Assembly (NCBI RefSeq): GCF_947493425.1
Contig: NZ_CANLRP010000062.1
Span: 1-41,769, forward strand
Length of the DNA: 41,769 bases
DNA from: an uncultured Microscilla sp.
GTDB taxonomy: Bacteria; Bacteroidota; Bacteroidia; Cytophagales; Microscillaceae
Direction of reading: 5' to 3'
Made by a program: the position numbers and the translations under genes. Numbering within the stretch: the first letter of the stretch is position 1; every line of letters begins with the position of its first letter. Below, piece by piece: positions 8,664 to 17,187 of the stretch. Below the pieces are notes generated by a model, which was not told the origin of the DNA, made no database searches, and saw only the letters and a program-made list of their open reading frames with translations.

Positions 8664-9020
8664 CTGCCAGTCATAAGTTATGTCGCCTGCCAGCGAAGTT
8701 TTGAAAATTTCCAATAATCCAGCAAAAATATAAAAATCTCTCCCCATTTTTTTACACAAAATTACCCACATCTGAGCAGAAATTTATCTGTGGTTGGTTT
8801 CCAACAAAAAAAGCCCTAAAATTGAGACCGAAACACACGACTAAAGAGTATTTCGCCTTGACAGGGTGTGGGTGTTTCTATTTTTCAGTGAAAGAATTGA
8901 CATTTTGGAACCTGATCGTAATAACTGTTCGTTTTCGCGGTGCCGCTCTTCACCTGTTGAGGGTACTCTTGCCAAAACTGGACATTTATTGAATCAAACT
9001 CCTTTAGCTTTTATATAATT

Positions 9021-10118
9021 ATGGATTTAAAAACCACCGATTTAAAACAAACTGCCCTCAACGACATTCACGTAGCTTTAGGGGGTAAAATGGTAGAGTT
9101 TGCCGGTTACTCTATGCCCGTTCGTTATACTTCAGACAAAGAAGAACACTTTGCGGTGCGCGAAAACGTAGGAGTGTTTGATGTATCGCACATGGGCGAA
9201 TTTTTGCTCAAAGGTGAAGGAGCGCTAGACCTTATCCAAAAAGTATCGTCAAACGATGCTTCTAAGCTTTACCCTGGTAGGGTGCAATACTCTTGCCTAC
9301 CCAACGAACAAGGCGGTATTATAGATGATTTGGTGATTTATATGATTGCCGAGAATGAATATTACCTGGTAGTAAACGCCTCTAATGTACAAAAAGACTG
9401 GGACTGGATAAGCAAATACAATACTTATGGGGTAGAGATGACCAATTTGTCTGACCAAACCTCTATGCTTGCGGTGCAAGGTCCTAAAGCCACTCAAGCC
9501 CTACAGTCGCTTACCGACGTAAAACTAGACGATATGAAGTTTTACACTTTTGAGAAAGCTACTTTTGCTGGTGTGCCCGACATTATTATCTCGGCAACTG
9601 GCTACACTGGCTTGGGCGGTGTAGAACTATATATTCCTAATGAGCACGCTGAAACCATTTGGAACAAAATATTTGAAGCAGGCAAAGACTACCACATTCA
9701 GGCCATTGGCTTGGGAGCACGCGACACTTTGCGTCTCGAAAAGGGTTATTGTTTGTATGGCAACGACATAGATGATACTACCTCTCCACTAGAGGCTGGT
9801 CTGGGTTGGGTGACTAAATTTACCAAAGATTTTGTAAACTCTGAAGCGCTTAAAAAACAGAAAGAAGAAGGTGTAAAACGCAAATTGGTAGCTTTTAAGA
9901 TGGTAGACAAGGGTATTCCGCGCCACGGTTACGAATTGCTGAACACCGATGGCAAAAACATAGGCAGGGTAACTTCTGGTTCTATGTCTCCTTCGCTTAA
10001 CATTGGCATTGGCTTGGGGTATGTCACCAAAGAATTAAGCAAACCAGGCAACGAAATAATGGTGCAGGTACGCAACAAACAGCTTAAGGCAGAGGTGATT
10101 AAGTTGCCGTTTATTTAG
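9021..10118 (+). CDS. gcvT: Glycine cleavage system T protein (aminomethyltransferase)
   Basis: GcvT transfers the methylene carbon of aminomethyl-lipoyl-GcvH to tetrahydrofolate and releases ammonia. At 365 residues it has the full normal length. Recognisable blocks are GGKMVEFAGYSMPVRY (about 21-36), FDVSHMGEF (about 53-61), the folate-site region VNASNVQKDWDW (about 117-128), the ATGYTGLGGVELY segment (about 191-203), LRLEKGYCLYGNDID with TSPLEAGLGW (about 237-262) and the C-terminal GRVTSGSMSPSLNIGIGLGYV. Other glycine-cleavage genes (gcvH, gcvP) are not adjacent, which is common in Bacteroidota. A strong terminator follows. Confidence 0.97.
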   Translation: MDLKTTDLKQTALNDIHVALGGKMVEFAGYSMPVRYTSDKEEHFAVRENVGVFDVSHMGEFLLKGEGALDLIQKVSSNDASKLYPGRVQYSCLPNEQGGIIDDLVIYMIAENEYYLVVNASNVQKDWDWISKYNTYGVEMTNLSDQTSMLAVQGPKATQALQSLTDVKLDDMKFYTFEKATFAGVPDIIISATGYTGLGGVELYIPNEHAETIWNKIFEAGKDYHIQAIGLGARDTLRLEKGYCLYGNDIDDTTSPLEAGLGWVTKFTKDFVNSEALKKQKEEGVKRKLVAFKMVDKGIPRHGYELLNTDGKNIGRVTSGSMSPSLNIGIGLGYVTKELSKPGNEIMVQVRNKQLKAEVIKLPFI

Positions 10119-10142
10119 GCGATAAGCTTTGGACAATAAATC

Positions 10143-10180
10143 AAAAACTCCCCCTTCATTTTTCTTAAGGGGGAGTTTTT
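10143..10180 (+). terminator. Terminator of gcvT
   Basis: The 14-bp arms AAAAACTCCCCCTT (10143-10156) and AAGGGGGAGTTTTT (10167-10180) pair perfectly. The A- and T-ends make it usable in both directions. Confidence 0.9.
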
Positions 10181-10279
10181 GTATATAAAATATCAACATT
10201 TATAACTCCTGCACAAACTACAGGTAAACCTAAACCTGCTTTACTTGTGGCTAAAAGCTAACAACTGAGAATAAATACA

Positions 10280-10999
10280 ATGAAACAATTAGAAGTTTGT
10301 CTTACCCCCGACTTATTACAGCATTATTCGCTGGAAGGCAAGGTGGTAGTAGTCATCGACGTATTCAGAGCAACCACTACCATGGTATCGGCACTTGCCA
10401 ATGGCATCAGTCGTATTACTCCTGTGGCTACACTCAAAGAATGCTCAGCATTGAAAGAAAAAGGCTACCTGACGGCTGCCGAACGCAATGGCAAAAAGCC
10501 GGGTGGTTTTGATTTGGGAAACTCTCCGCTCAACTATCTTAAGCACGACTATTCGGGGCAGCAGCTGGCCATGACTACCAGCAACGGAACGCTGGCAATT
10601 ACCAAATCTGTAGCAGCGCACGAAATTATTATTGGCGCATTTATTAATATGTCGGCGGTGGTAGCATATCTGCGTGCCCAAAGCCAGGATATTTTACTGC
10701 TTTGTGCCGGATGGAAGGGGCGCATCAATACCGAAGACAGCCTTTTTGCGGGAGCGGTGGCACATTTGTTGGCAAACGAAACCGAGCTGGCAAACGATTC
10801 GGCAGTAGCCGTACAAAGCCTTTACCAAACCCACGAAACCAATATGGAGGAATTTTTGAAAGAAGGTTTGCACTTTAACCGTTTGCAGCGCCTGGGTAGG
10901 GACGAAGATATTGAGTTTTGCCTGAAAAAAGATGAGTATAATTTAGTGCCAACTTATAAAAATGGCGTGCTCATTGGCGTAGTTTATCAGCCACAATAA
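10280..10999 (+). CDS. comB: 2-phosphosulfolactate phosphatase-like protein (ComB family)
   Basis: A 239-residue protein of the ComB family, which removes phosphate from 2-phosphosulfolactate, the second step of the ComA-E route to coenzyme M in methanogens. The family signature is clear: VVVVIDVFRATTTMVSAL (about 22-39, acidic Mg2+-site Asp), GERNGK-like AAERNGKKPGGFDLGNSP (about 67-84), MTTSNGTLAI (about 98-107), CAGWKGRINTEDSLFAG (about 142-158). Coenzyme M is not expected in this phylum, so the physiological substrate is uncertain. A link to sulfolactate or to the sulfonolipids of gliding Bacteroidota is only an inference. ComA and other pathway genes are not in the window. It has its own leader after the gcvT terminator. 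Confidence 0.85.
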   Translation: MKQLEVCLTPDLLQHYSLEGKVVVVIDVFRATTTMVSALANGISRITPVATLKECSALKEKGYLTAAERNGKKPGGFDLGNSPLNYLKHDYSGQQLAMTTSNGTLAITKSVAAHEIIIGAFINMSAVVAYLRAQSQDILLLCAGWKGRINTEDSLFAGAVAHLLANETELANDSAVAVQSLYQTHETNMEEFLKEGLHFNRLQRLGRDEDIEFCLKKDEYNLVPTYKNGVLIGVVYQPQ

Positions 11000-11107
11000 C
11001 CTAAGGCAAGCTTTCAGCAAGCGGTGAGGTTGATAAAACTAAAGGGTAAGTTGTATTTGTGGCAATTGGGAGAGTTTGACCGTTACCGCCCAGGTAAAAA
11101 AGTTTGA
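11000..11107 (+). other. Stop-free reading frame in phase with the end of comB
   Basis: Directly after the comB TAA the same frame stays open for 35 codons and ends in TGA at 11105-11107. The translation contains LKGKLYLWQLGEFDRYRPG, which looks protein-like. A GTG at 11024 could start a 27-residue peptide. It may be a small gene, a decayed 3' extension or chance. The rest of the gap to murE (11108-11273) shows no gene. Confidence 0.25.
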
Positions 11108-11273
11108 TAATGATTTTATCCAGCCTTGTCTGACTTTCGTCTTATCTTATATAAAAAAACCTAAAGCCAGCTTTACAATCTGCCATTTTTTCTCTTACCT
11201 TGCAATAAATTTTACCTTGACAATACTACTCAGTAACTCATGAGGTAAAACACTATTAGAAGAATGACAGGCA

Positions 11274-12728
11274 ATGACTAATTTAAAAGAATTACTCCAT
11301 CACATAGAAGTTATCCAAACCACAGGAAATGCTCCTGAATCTATTGAAAATATTCATTTTGACTCTCGTAAGGTACAAGCCAACGACTTGTTTGTGGCAG
11401 TAAAAGGCACACAGGCAGACGGACACCAATACATTGTACAAGCAGTAGCCTTGGGCGCCAAAGTAGTAGTATGCGAAACATTGCCCAAAAACCTGAACGA
11501 TGCTGCCACTTATATTCAAGTAGCCAATAGCGCCAAAGCCTTGGGCTGGCTGGCGTCTAATTATTATGACCATCCCTCGAAAAAACTCAAGCTGGTAGGC
11601 ATTACAGGTACCAATGGTAAAACTACTACCGTCACCTTGTTACACCAATTGTTTCGTAAATTTGGTTATCGGGTGGGGTTATTGTCTACCATTCAAAACT
11701 ACATTGACGATACTGCCTTACCTGCCCGGCTTACTACGCCCGACCCACTGGAACTCAATCGCCTGATTGCCGAAATGGTAAAAGCAGGTTGTACCCATTG
11801 CTTTATGGAGGTAAGTTCGCATGCCGTGGTACAAGAGCGCATTGCTGGGTTGCATTTTACAGGAGCGGCTTTTACCAATATTTCGCACGATCATTTAGAC
11901 TTTCACGAAACTTTTGCCAATTATATCAATGCCAAAAAACAGTTTTTTGATCAACTACCACCTACGGCTTTTGCTTTGGTAAATGCAGATGATAAACGGG
12001 GCATGGTAATGCTGCAAAATACGGTTGCCAAGACCCAACGCACTTTTGCTCTCAAGCAATTTGCCGACTTTAAGGCAAGGGTGGTAGAGAGCACGTTACA
12101 GGGCTTGTTTATGGAGATAGATGATGTAGAAGTATGGTTTCAGATGATTGGCTATTTTAACGCTTACAACTTGTTGGGCATTTATGCCATTGCGGTACTT
12201 TTGGGCGAAGATACCACCGAAACGCTTACTTTGCTGTCGGGTTTGCCATCGGTTCCGGGCAGGTTTGAGAAGATTATTGGCGAATCGGGCGCTACTGGGG
12301 TGGTTGACTACTCGCATACCCCCGATGCCTTGGAAAATGTATTACAAACCATTTTTGAATTACGCCAAAGCGGACAAAAAATTATTACGGTAGTGGGGTG
12401 TGGGGGCAACCGCGACGCCAGTAAACGCCCTGTCATGGCTCAGATTGCCTGCCAATACAGCGACTTGGTTATTTTTACCTCAGACAACCCGCGAAATGAG
12501 CCGCCTATGCAGATACTGGAAGACATGCAGCAGGGGGTGTCTATTGATGATGAGCCTAAAACCTCGCTGATTGCAAGCCGAAAGGATGCCATCAGAAAAG
12601 CCTGTGAGCTAGCCCAAAAGCAAGACATTATTTTGGTGGCAGGCAAAGGGCACGAAACTTACCAGGAGATTGCAGGGGTACGCCACCCGTTTGACGATCG
12701 CTTGGTGCTTAAAACATTTTTGCAATAA
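11274..12728 (+). CDS. murE: UDP-N-acetylmuramoyl-L-alanyl-D-glutamate--2,6-diaminopimelate ligase
   Basis: MurE adds meso-diaminopimelate to UDP-MurNAc-L-Ala-D-Glu in cytoplasmic peptidoglycan precursor synthesis. The 484-residue product has the three Mur-ligase domains: an N-terminal UDP-binding domain (FDSRKVQANDLFVAVKG), a central ATPase domain with the P-loop GITGTNGKTTT and a later SHDHLDFH block, and a C-terminal domain. The motif Asp404-Asn-Pro-Arg407 (TSDNPRNEPP) is the known determinant for DAP rather than lysine. It precedes mraY with a 216-base gap that holds palindromic repeats. The usual dcw-cluster neighbours (ftsI before it, murF or murD after mraY) are missing here. Confidence 0.97.
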   Translation: MTNLKELLHHIEVIQTTGNAPESIENIHFDSRKVQANDLFVAVKGTQADGHQYIVQAVALGAKVVVCETLPKNLNDAATYIQVANSAKALGWLASNYYDHPSKKLKLVGITGTNGKTTTVTLLHQLFRKFGYRVGLLSTIQNYIDDTALPARLTTPDPLELNRLIAEMVKAGCTHCFMEVSSHAVVQERIAGLHFTGAAFTNISHDHLDFHETFANYINAKKQFFDQLPPTAFALVNADDKRGMVMLQNTVAKTQRTFALKQFADFKARVVESTLQGLFMEIDDVEVWFQMIGYFNAYNLLGIYAIAVLLGEDTTETLTLLSGLPSVPGRFEKIIGESGATGVVDYSHTPDALENVLQTIFELRQSGQKIITVVGCGGNRDASKRPVMAQIACQYSDLVIFTSDNPRNEPPMQILEDMQQGVSIDDEPKTSLIASRKDAIRKACELAQKQDIILVAGKGHETYQEIAGVRHPFDDRLVLKTFLQ

Positions 12729-12756
12729 AATAACGTGTTTAATAAAACAGCTTTTT

Positions 12757-12876
12757 ATACCTGCCAGGTTTTCAAAACCTGGCAGGTATGGGTAGACTTC
12801 TCTTTATTATAGGTTTTAAAATACTTGACGCAAATATTAAATTTCAACTGCCTATACTATAAAACCTGGCAGGTAT
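12757..12876. repeat. Perfect 33-bp palindrome plus a third arm between murE and mraY
   Basis: The arm ATACCTGCCAGGTTTT (12757-12772) is followed after one C by its exact complement AAAACCTGGCAGGTAT (12774-12789). A third, identical right arm lies at 12861-12876. The long stem could terminate or attenuate transcription from murE, or be a REP-like element. There is no long T-tract immediately after it, so it is not a classical terminator. Confidence 0.85.
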
Positions 12877-12944
12877 ATATAGGTAGATTTTCAACAAAAA
12901 ATACCCTTTGCGGAGAAACAACATCTAAACTACAAGCAAACTCA

Positions 12945-14189
12945 ATGTTATACTACTTATTCGATTACTTAGAAAGCAATTACCAGTTTCCGGGCGCTAC
13001 TTTGTTCAAATATATCTCATTTCGGGCAAGCATGACCATTATGATCTCCTTGCTGATCGGGGCAATTTTTGGCAGACGCCTTATCAACCTGCTCAAAAAA
13101 ATGCAGGTAAAGGAGCAAAGCAGGGTATTGGGTTTGCCTGGTGAAGATAGCAAGCAAGGAACACCTACTATGGGAGGGCTTATCATTATTGGCTCTATCG
13201 TAATTCCTACGCTGTTGTTTGCCCGTTTGGACAATGTGTATGTTATTTTGCTGTTGATTTCTACGCTTTGGCTAGGTTTCATTGGTTTTTTGGATGACTA
13301 CACCAAGTTGATAAAAAAGAAAAGAAACTGGTTGGTAGGCGATCGGGGAATCAAGGGACAGTATAAAATTTTTGGGCAAGTAGGGTTGGGCTTGATTGTA
13401 GGCTTGGTGCTTTACTTTAACGAAAATGTAAAAGTTCGTCAGTATTACAATCCTGCTGCGCAAGAGTACAACGCATCGGTACCTGTAGATGGCTACCAAG
13501 ATCGTTACAAAGACGTAAAGTCTACCGCCGTAAATGTGCCTTTCTTTAAAAACAACGAACTAGACTACGGCAAAATCATTCCGTTTTTGCCCAAAAGCCT
13601 TACTTGGGTCTTGTATGTGATGGTAGCTATATTTATCATCACGTTTGTGTCTAACGGTGCCAATATTACCGATGGGGTAGATGGGCTTGCTGCGGGCACT
13701 TCGGTAATTATAGCGGTTACACTTGCTATCTTTGCCTATGTATCGGGCAATGCGATCTTTTCTAAATATTTGGGCATTATGTATATTCCCAATTCGGGTG
13801 AACTAGTGATTTTTTGTTCGGCACTGATGGGAGCCTGCATTGGTTTTTTGTGGTACAACTCTTACCCTGCCCAGGTGTTTATGGGCGACACGGGCAGCCT
13901 TTCGCTGGGGGGTATCATTGCAGTGCTTGCCTTGTCGGTACGCAAAGAGCTGTTGATTCCTTTGATGTGCGGTATTTTCTTAGCCGAAAACCTTTCGGTG
14001 ATTATTCAGGTAAGTTATTTTAAATATACCAAAAAGAGGTTTGGCGAAGGAAAGCGCGTCTTCCTGATGGCTCCTTTGCACCATCACTTCCAGAAAAAAG
14101 GGTATCACGAAGCCAAAATTGTGACCCGCTTTTGGGTAGTGGGTGTTATACTTGCCGTACTTACATTGGTCATGCTTAAGCTAAGGTAA
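12945..14189 (+). CDS. mraY: Phospho-N-acetylmuramoyl-pentapeptide-transferase MraY
   Basis: MraY transfers phospho-MurNAc-pentapeptide to undecaprenyl phosphate at the inner membrane and forms lipid I. The 414-residue product has about ten membrane helices and the catalytic motifs: TPTMGG, the Asp pair in [33 protein letters not shown] and the His-rich loop [12 protein letters not shown]. Between about residues 155 and 200 there is an extra hydrophilic stretch ([20 protein letters not shown] onward), which I associate with Bacteroidota enzymes. The ATG at 12945 ([10 protein letters not shown]) is chosen over a TTG at 12825, because the upstream codons overlap the third palindrome arm and read as non-family sequence. 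Confidence 0.96.
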   Translation: MLYYLFDYLESNYQFPGATLFKYISFRASMTIMISLLIGAIFGRRLINLLKKMQVKEQSRVLGLPGEDSKQGTPTMGGLIIIGSIVIPTLLFARLDNVYVILLLISTLWLGFIGFLDDYTKLIKKKRNWLVGDRGIKGQYKIFGQVGLGLIVGLVLYFNENVKVRQYYNPAAQEYNASVPVDGYQDRYKDVKSTAVNVPFFKNNELDYGKIIPFLPKSLTWVLYVMVAIFIITFVSNGANITDGVDGLAAGTSVIIAVTLAIFAYVSGNAIFSKYLGIMYIPNSGELVIFCSALMGACIGFLWYNSYPAQVFMGDTGSLSLGGIIAVLALSVRKELLIPLMCGIFLAENLSVIIQVSYFKYTKKRFGEGKRVFLMAPLHHHFQKKGYHEAKIVTRFWVVGVILAVLTLVMLKLR

Positions 14190-14341
14190 GAACTGTTGAA
14201 GGAAATTATACGATCAATTTTTTGAAATAATAAGCTCTATAGCGTACCTCATTACTTATCACTAATTTTACTTGGTGATCCATTGTTTTTATAAAAAAAT
14301 GCCAGATTTTTACAGGCGTAAAAAAACTGCGTAAATGGCTT

Positions 14342-14599
14342 ATGGAAGAGTTGATGAATACCACCAATTTTACCGAAGAAGAGGTAGAGAAAATGGTAAT
14401 AGAACAGTTTGATATTGAAGGGTTTATCATTACCCAAATATCTGATCGTCATTATTATCACCGCGATTTGCCTAAAGGTATACAACTGCTTGATATTCAG
14501 ATAGGTTTTGCCTTGCCCAGCAAGCGCAAAGGGGTAAAGTATCGGGTAAAAAACATTCGCAATCTTACTTTGATTGTGCGTGAAGAGCAAAGCCCATAG
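14342..14599 (+). CDS. Small orphan protein, unknown function
   Basis: I do not recognise the family. The 85-residue product is mixed alpha/beta. An acidic helical start (TEEEVEKMVIEQFDIEGF) leads to ITQISDRHYYHRDLPKGIQ, then a basic segment (SKRKGVKYRVKNI) and a hydrophobic end (LTLIVREE). There is no signal peptide or membrane helix. The frame stays open upstream to 14279 and reads plausibly (TGVKKLRKWL just before the ATG), so translation may start earlier at a non-ATG codon. The convergent frames on the minus strand look like shadows. It lies 152 bases after mraY and ends before a bidirectional terminator. Confidence 0.55.
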   Translation: MEELMNTTNFTEEEVEKMVIEQFDIEGFIITQISDRHYYHRDLPKGIQLLDIQIGFALPSKRKGVKYRVKNIRNLTLIVREEQSP

Positions 14600-14657
14600 T
14601 GAACCAATCCAAAAATAAAATGCAATTTCCCAAACTGAGTAAAGTGTTACCCAAACA

Positions 14658-14697
14658 AAAAAAGCCCTGATAGGTTATCAACTATCAAGGCTTTTGC
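14658..14697. terminator. Bidirectional terminator
   Basis: The arms AAAAGCCCTGATAG (14660-14673) and CTATCAAGGCTTTT (14682-14695), with one bulged C, lie between the converging small orphan and the cystathionine beta-synthase gene. There are A/T tracts on both sides. Confidence 0.85.
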
Positions 14698-14720
14698 TCT
14701 TTTAGAGAAACAAACCCGTT

Positions 14721-16091
14721 TTAGCTTGTCATTGCAGTAAGCAAATCGGCTTGGGTGATGATATGGATTTGGTTTTCATCGTCACGTACCATCAGGGCGG
14801 GGTTGTCTTTGTTGATCAACGATGACAACACATCTACGGTGTTGTCCATAGCCACAAAGGTAAATGGTTTGTCCATAAAAGTGTCTATTGATTGATTTTT
14901 GATGTCGGGCGACTCTATCAATTTAGCCAAAATTTTAGAGTCACTCAAACTACCCACAATCTGTTCGCCATCTGTAATCGGAATCTGAGAAATCCCTTCT
15001 TTGGTAATCGTAGAAATAGCATCAGCCACTTTACAGTTTTTGTCTATAGTAACCAACTTACCACTTCCGTTTTTACGTGATACAATGTGGCGTGCCGTAG
15101 CAAAAGAGCGTTCTTCTAAGAAACCATGCGCACGCATCCATTCGTCGTTGTATACCTTGGCAAGGTAGCGGGTACCGTGGTCAGGCAGTATAATCACCAT
15201 GGTGTCCTCTTCTTTGAGGTTTTCGCGGGCATACTCTAGGGCGCCATATACGGCAGATCCACACGACCACCCCACAAACAGTCCCTCTTCGCGCGCCAGG
15301 CGTCGAGTCATAATTGCAGCGTCTTTGTCGGTTACCTTTACAAAGGTATCAATCATACTAAAATCTACATTCTTAGGCAAAATATCTTCGCCAATACCTT
15401 CAGTCAGGTAAGGGTAAATCTCGTTTTCGTCAAATTCGCCGGTTTCCTTATATTTTTTAAATACCGAACCATAAGTATCTATTCCTACCGATACAATGTT
15501 GGCATTTTGTTCTTTCAAATACTTAGAGGTACCGCAAATAGTACCGCCTGTGCCCACACCCGCAGCAAAATGGGTAATTTTGTGTTCGGTTTGCTTCCAT
15601 ATCTCAGGGCCAGTGGTCTCATAATGAGCCGCCGAGTTCGACATGTTATCGTATTGATTAGGGTAAAACGAGTTAGGAATATCCTCGTTGAGTTTACGCG
15701 CCACTGAGTAATAAGAGCGAGGGTCTTCAGGGGCTACATTGGTAGGGCATACATGTACTTCGGCACCTACAGCTCGTAGTATATCTATTTTTTCCTGAGA
15801 CTGTTTATCGGCCATAGTAAAAATACAACGGTACCCTTTGGCGCAAGCCGCCAGTGCCAGCCCCATTCCGGTATTACCCGATGTACCTTCTATAATAGTC
15901 CCCCCTGGTTTAAGTAATCCGGCTTTTTCGGCATCTTCTACCATTTTAATGGCCATGCGGTCTTTTACTGAGTTGCCAGGGTTAAAGTATTCTACTTTTA
16001 CCAATATAGTTCCTTTGATGCCCTCAGCTATCTTGCCAAGCTTTACCAAAGGAGTATCTCCTATTGTTTCGATGATGGAATTGTAGTACAT
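14721..16091 (-). CDS. Cystathionine beta-synthase (PLP enzyme with CBS domain pair)
   Basis: A 456-residue protein with a fold-type II PLP domain (about 1-320) and a pair of CBS domains (about 335-456). The PLP domain has the Lys-bearing NPGNSVKDRMA (Schiff-base Lys about residue 43), the phosphate/substrate loop EGTSGNTGMGLA, the glycine loop GVGTGGTICGTSKYL and GWSCGSAVYG. The length and the C-terminal CBS pair fit cystathionine beta-synthase, which joins serine and homocysteine. Plain cysteine synthases lack the CBS pair, though a cysteine-synthase activity cannot be excluded. The CBS domains usually bind adenosyl ligands and regulate activity. It is transcribed alone toward the shared terminator. 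Confidence 0.88.
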   Translation of the reverse strand: MYYNSIIETIGDTPLVKLGKIAEGIKGTILVKVEYFNPGNSVKDRMAIKMVEDAEKAGLLKPGGTIIEGTSGNTGMGLALAACAKGYRCIFTMADKQSQEKIDILRAVGAEVHVCPTNVAPEDPRSYYSVARKLNEDIPNSFYPNQYDNMSNSAAHYETTGPEIWKQTEHKITHFAAGVGTGGTICGTSKYLKEQNANIVSVGIDTYGSVFKKYKETGEFDENEIYPYLTEGIGEDILPKNVDFSMIDTFVKVTDKDAAIMTRRLAREEGLFVGWSCGSAVYGALEYARENLKEEDTMVIILPDHGTRYLAKVYNDEWMRAHGFLEERSFATARHIVSRKNGSGKLVTIDKNCKVADAISTITKEGISQIPITDGEQIVGSLSDSKILAKLIESPDIKNQSIDTFMDKPFTFVAMDNTVDVLSSLINKDNPALMVRDDENQIHIITQADLLTAMTS

Positions 16092-16343
16092 ATAATAAAG
16101 TCTGTTTTATTCTTTATAATTCTTCTGTGATTGTGTTTGTCATATCGTGGTTACAAAGTTCTATAAATTTTCTAACTTTTAACTATTTTTAGGGGATAAT
16201 TGACAGGAGAGAATACAGATAGCCAAGTACTTGTTTGAAGTCAATGTTTCTAATGCGCCTTTGGGGTAGATACGTAGCCCCAAGAGGAGCCAAACTGAAA
16301 GGAAGGGTGAATCGATGAAGGGAAAAATCGTGTATAATCAAAC

Positions 16344-16388
16344 AAAAACCTCCTTGGTCTTTTAGAAAAAGTAAGCCAGGAGGTTTTT
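16344..16388 (-). terminator. Hairpin terminator downstream of the decayed gene
   Basis: The arms AAAAACCTCCT (16344-16354) and AGGAGGTTTTT (16378-16388) are perfect and separated by 23 bases. On the minus strand it lies 23 bases after the stop codon of the pseudogene at 16411, in the place expected for that gene's terminator. Confidence 0.7.
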
Positions 16389-16410
16389 GGTAAAGCTAAA
16401 AACAGAGGTG

Positions 16411-16711
16411 CTAAGCGAGGGTAAGCAGCCAGGCGTAGGCAGGTTCTTTTTCTGTAAAATACTTGGTAGTTAAAATTAAGTTCCCTGTTTCGTCAAAAGT
16501 TTGACTTACCGCCAAGTCATTGACAAAGTCTCCATTGTTGAGCACAGCAAAGTAAAACTCTTGCCCTACAAATGGTCTTTACGGTATTCATCATCACTCA
16601 TATCAACCGTGTCCTGATACACTCCTGATGCACTAGTTGTAAGCTTTTATCTACAGCAATGGATTGATACCTGCTCTGGTAAATGGTTTCTAACTGCGTA
16701 GTGCTTGGTTT
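16411..16711 (-). pseudogene. Frameshifted remnant of a small minus-strand gene
   Basis: Three minus-strand frames each carry protein-like sequence that joins end to end. At 16620-16711 the segment includes QLETIYQSRYQSIAVDKSL and LVHQ. At 16566-16646 it includes GVYQDTVDMSDDEYRKDH. At 16411-16578 it includes GQEFYFAVLNNGDFVNDLAV and TGNLILTTKYFTEKEPAYAW, and ends in TAG. Two frame changes are needed, near 16620-16630 and near 16570. The composition resembles a secreted or lipoprotein-type domain, but I do not recognise the family. A terminator follows in the expected place. No intact copy is in the window. The rest of 16092-16343 has no gene. Confidence 0.45.
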
Positions 16712-16881
16712 TTATTAGCTCAACAATATATTTCATAGCTTGGCAGTGCTTGTTACAAACTGGTGATAGTGCTCCTTGCAAGCCAATACCTACGTGTACG
16801 GAAGGCTTTGTTGGTTGGTTTTGTCAGGTTAGTGTATGTGTATGCCTAAAATCGTATAAGTTATATTCATTTGTTTTAGCC

Positions 16882-17036
16882 AAGATACAGGTTGTTGTCC
16901 TGTATCTTGTGTTCACTTATTTTTTTGATTTTTATTTTGCAAAACCTTGTTTTGCTTAATTTTATATTGATTTTATTTGTTGTAGTTAAGTATAGTATTG
17001 TTTTGCTTAATTTATGTATAATTTTATTTTGTGTAG
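16882..17036. repeat. Hairpin followed by 51-bp imperfect tandem repeat, AT-rich
   Basis: The arms AAGATACAGG (16882-16891) and CCTGTATCTT (16899-16908) form a perfect 10-bp hairpin. From 16947 a unit starting TTGTTTTGCTTAAT recurs at 16998 (period 51) with partial conservation of ATTTTATTTTG and GTAG further on. The whole stretch to 17187 is very AT-rich and leads into the aldehyde dehydrogenase gene, so its promoter should lie here. No intact gene is visible. Confidence 0.5.
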
Positions 17037-17187
17037 AAAAATTAAAAATAACCTTCATATTGTGCAATAAGTGGATTTTAAATGCAAGAATATCAATAAA
17101 GAGTAGTTGAGTGCTTTGTTTTTTATGATAAAACAGGCTTTTTGATAGTGAATTTAAAATATCAATATAAAAATTATACAATCAAAA

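Noticed and set aside
8700..9020. Glycine riboswitch in front of gcvT
   Set aside because: The characteristic GGAGAG and GGCACCGAAGG-type blocks of the glycine aptamer were not found.
12825..12944. TTG start that lengthens MraY by 40 residues
   Set aside because: The extension translates across a palindrome arm and is unlike the MraY N-terminus.
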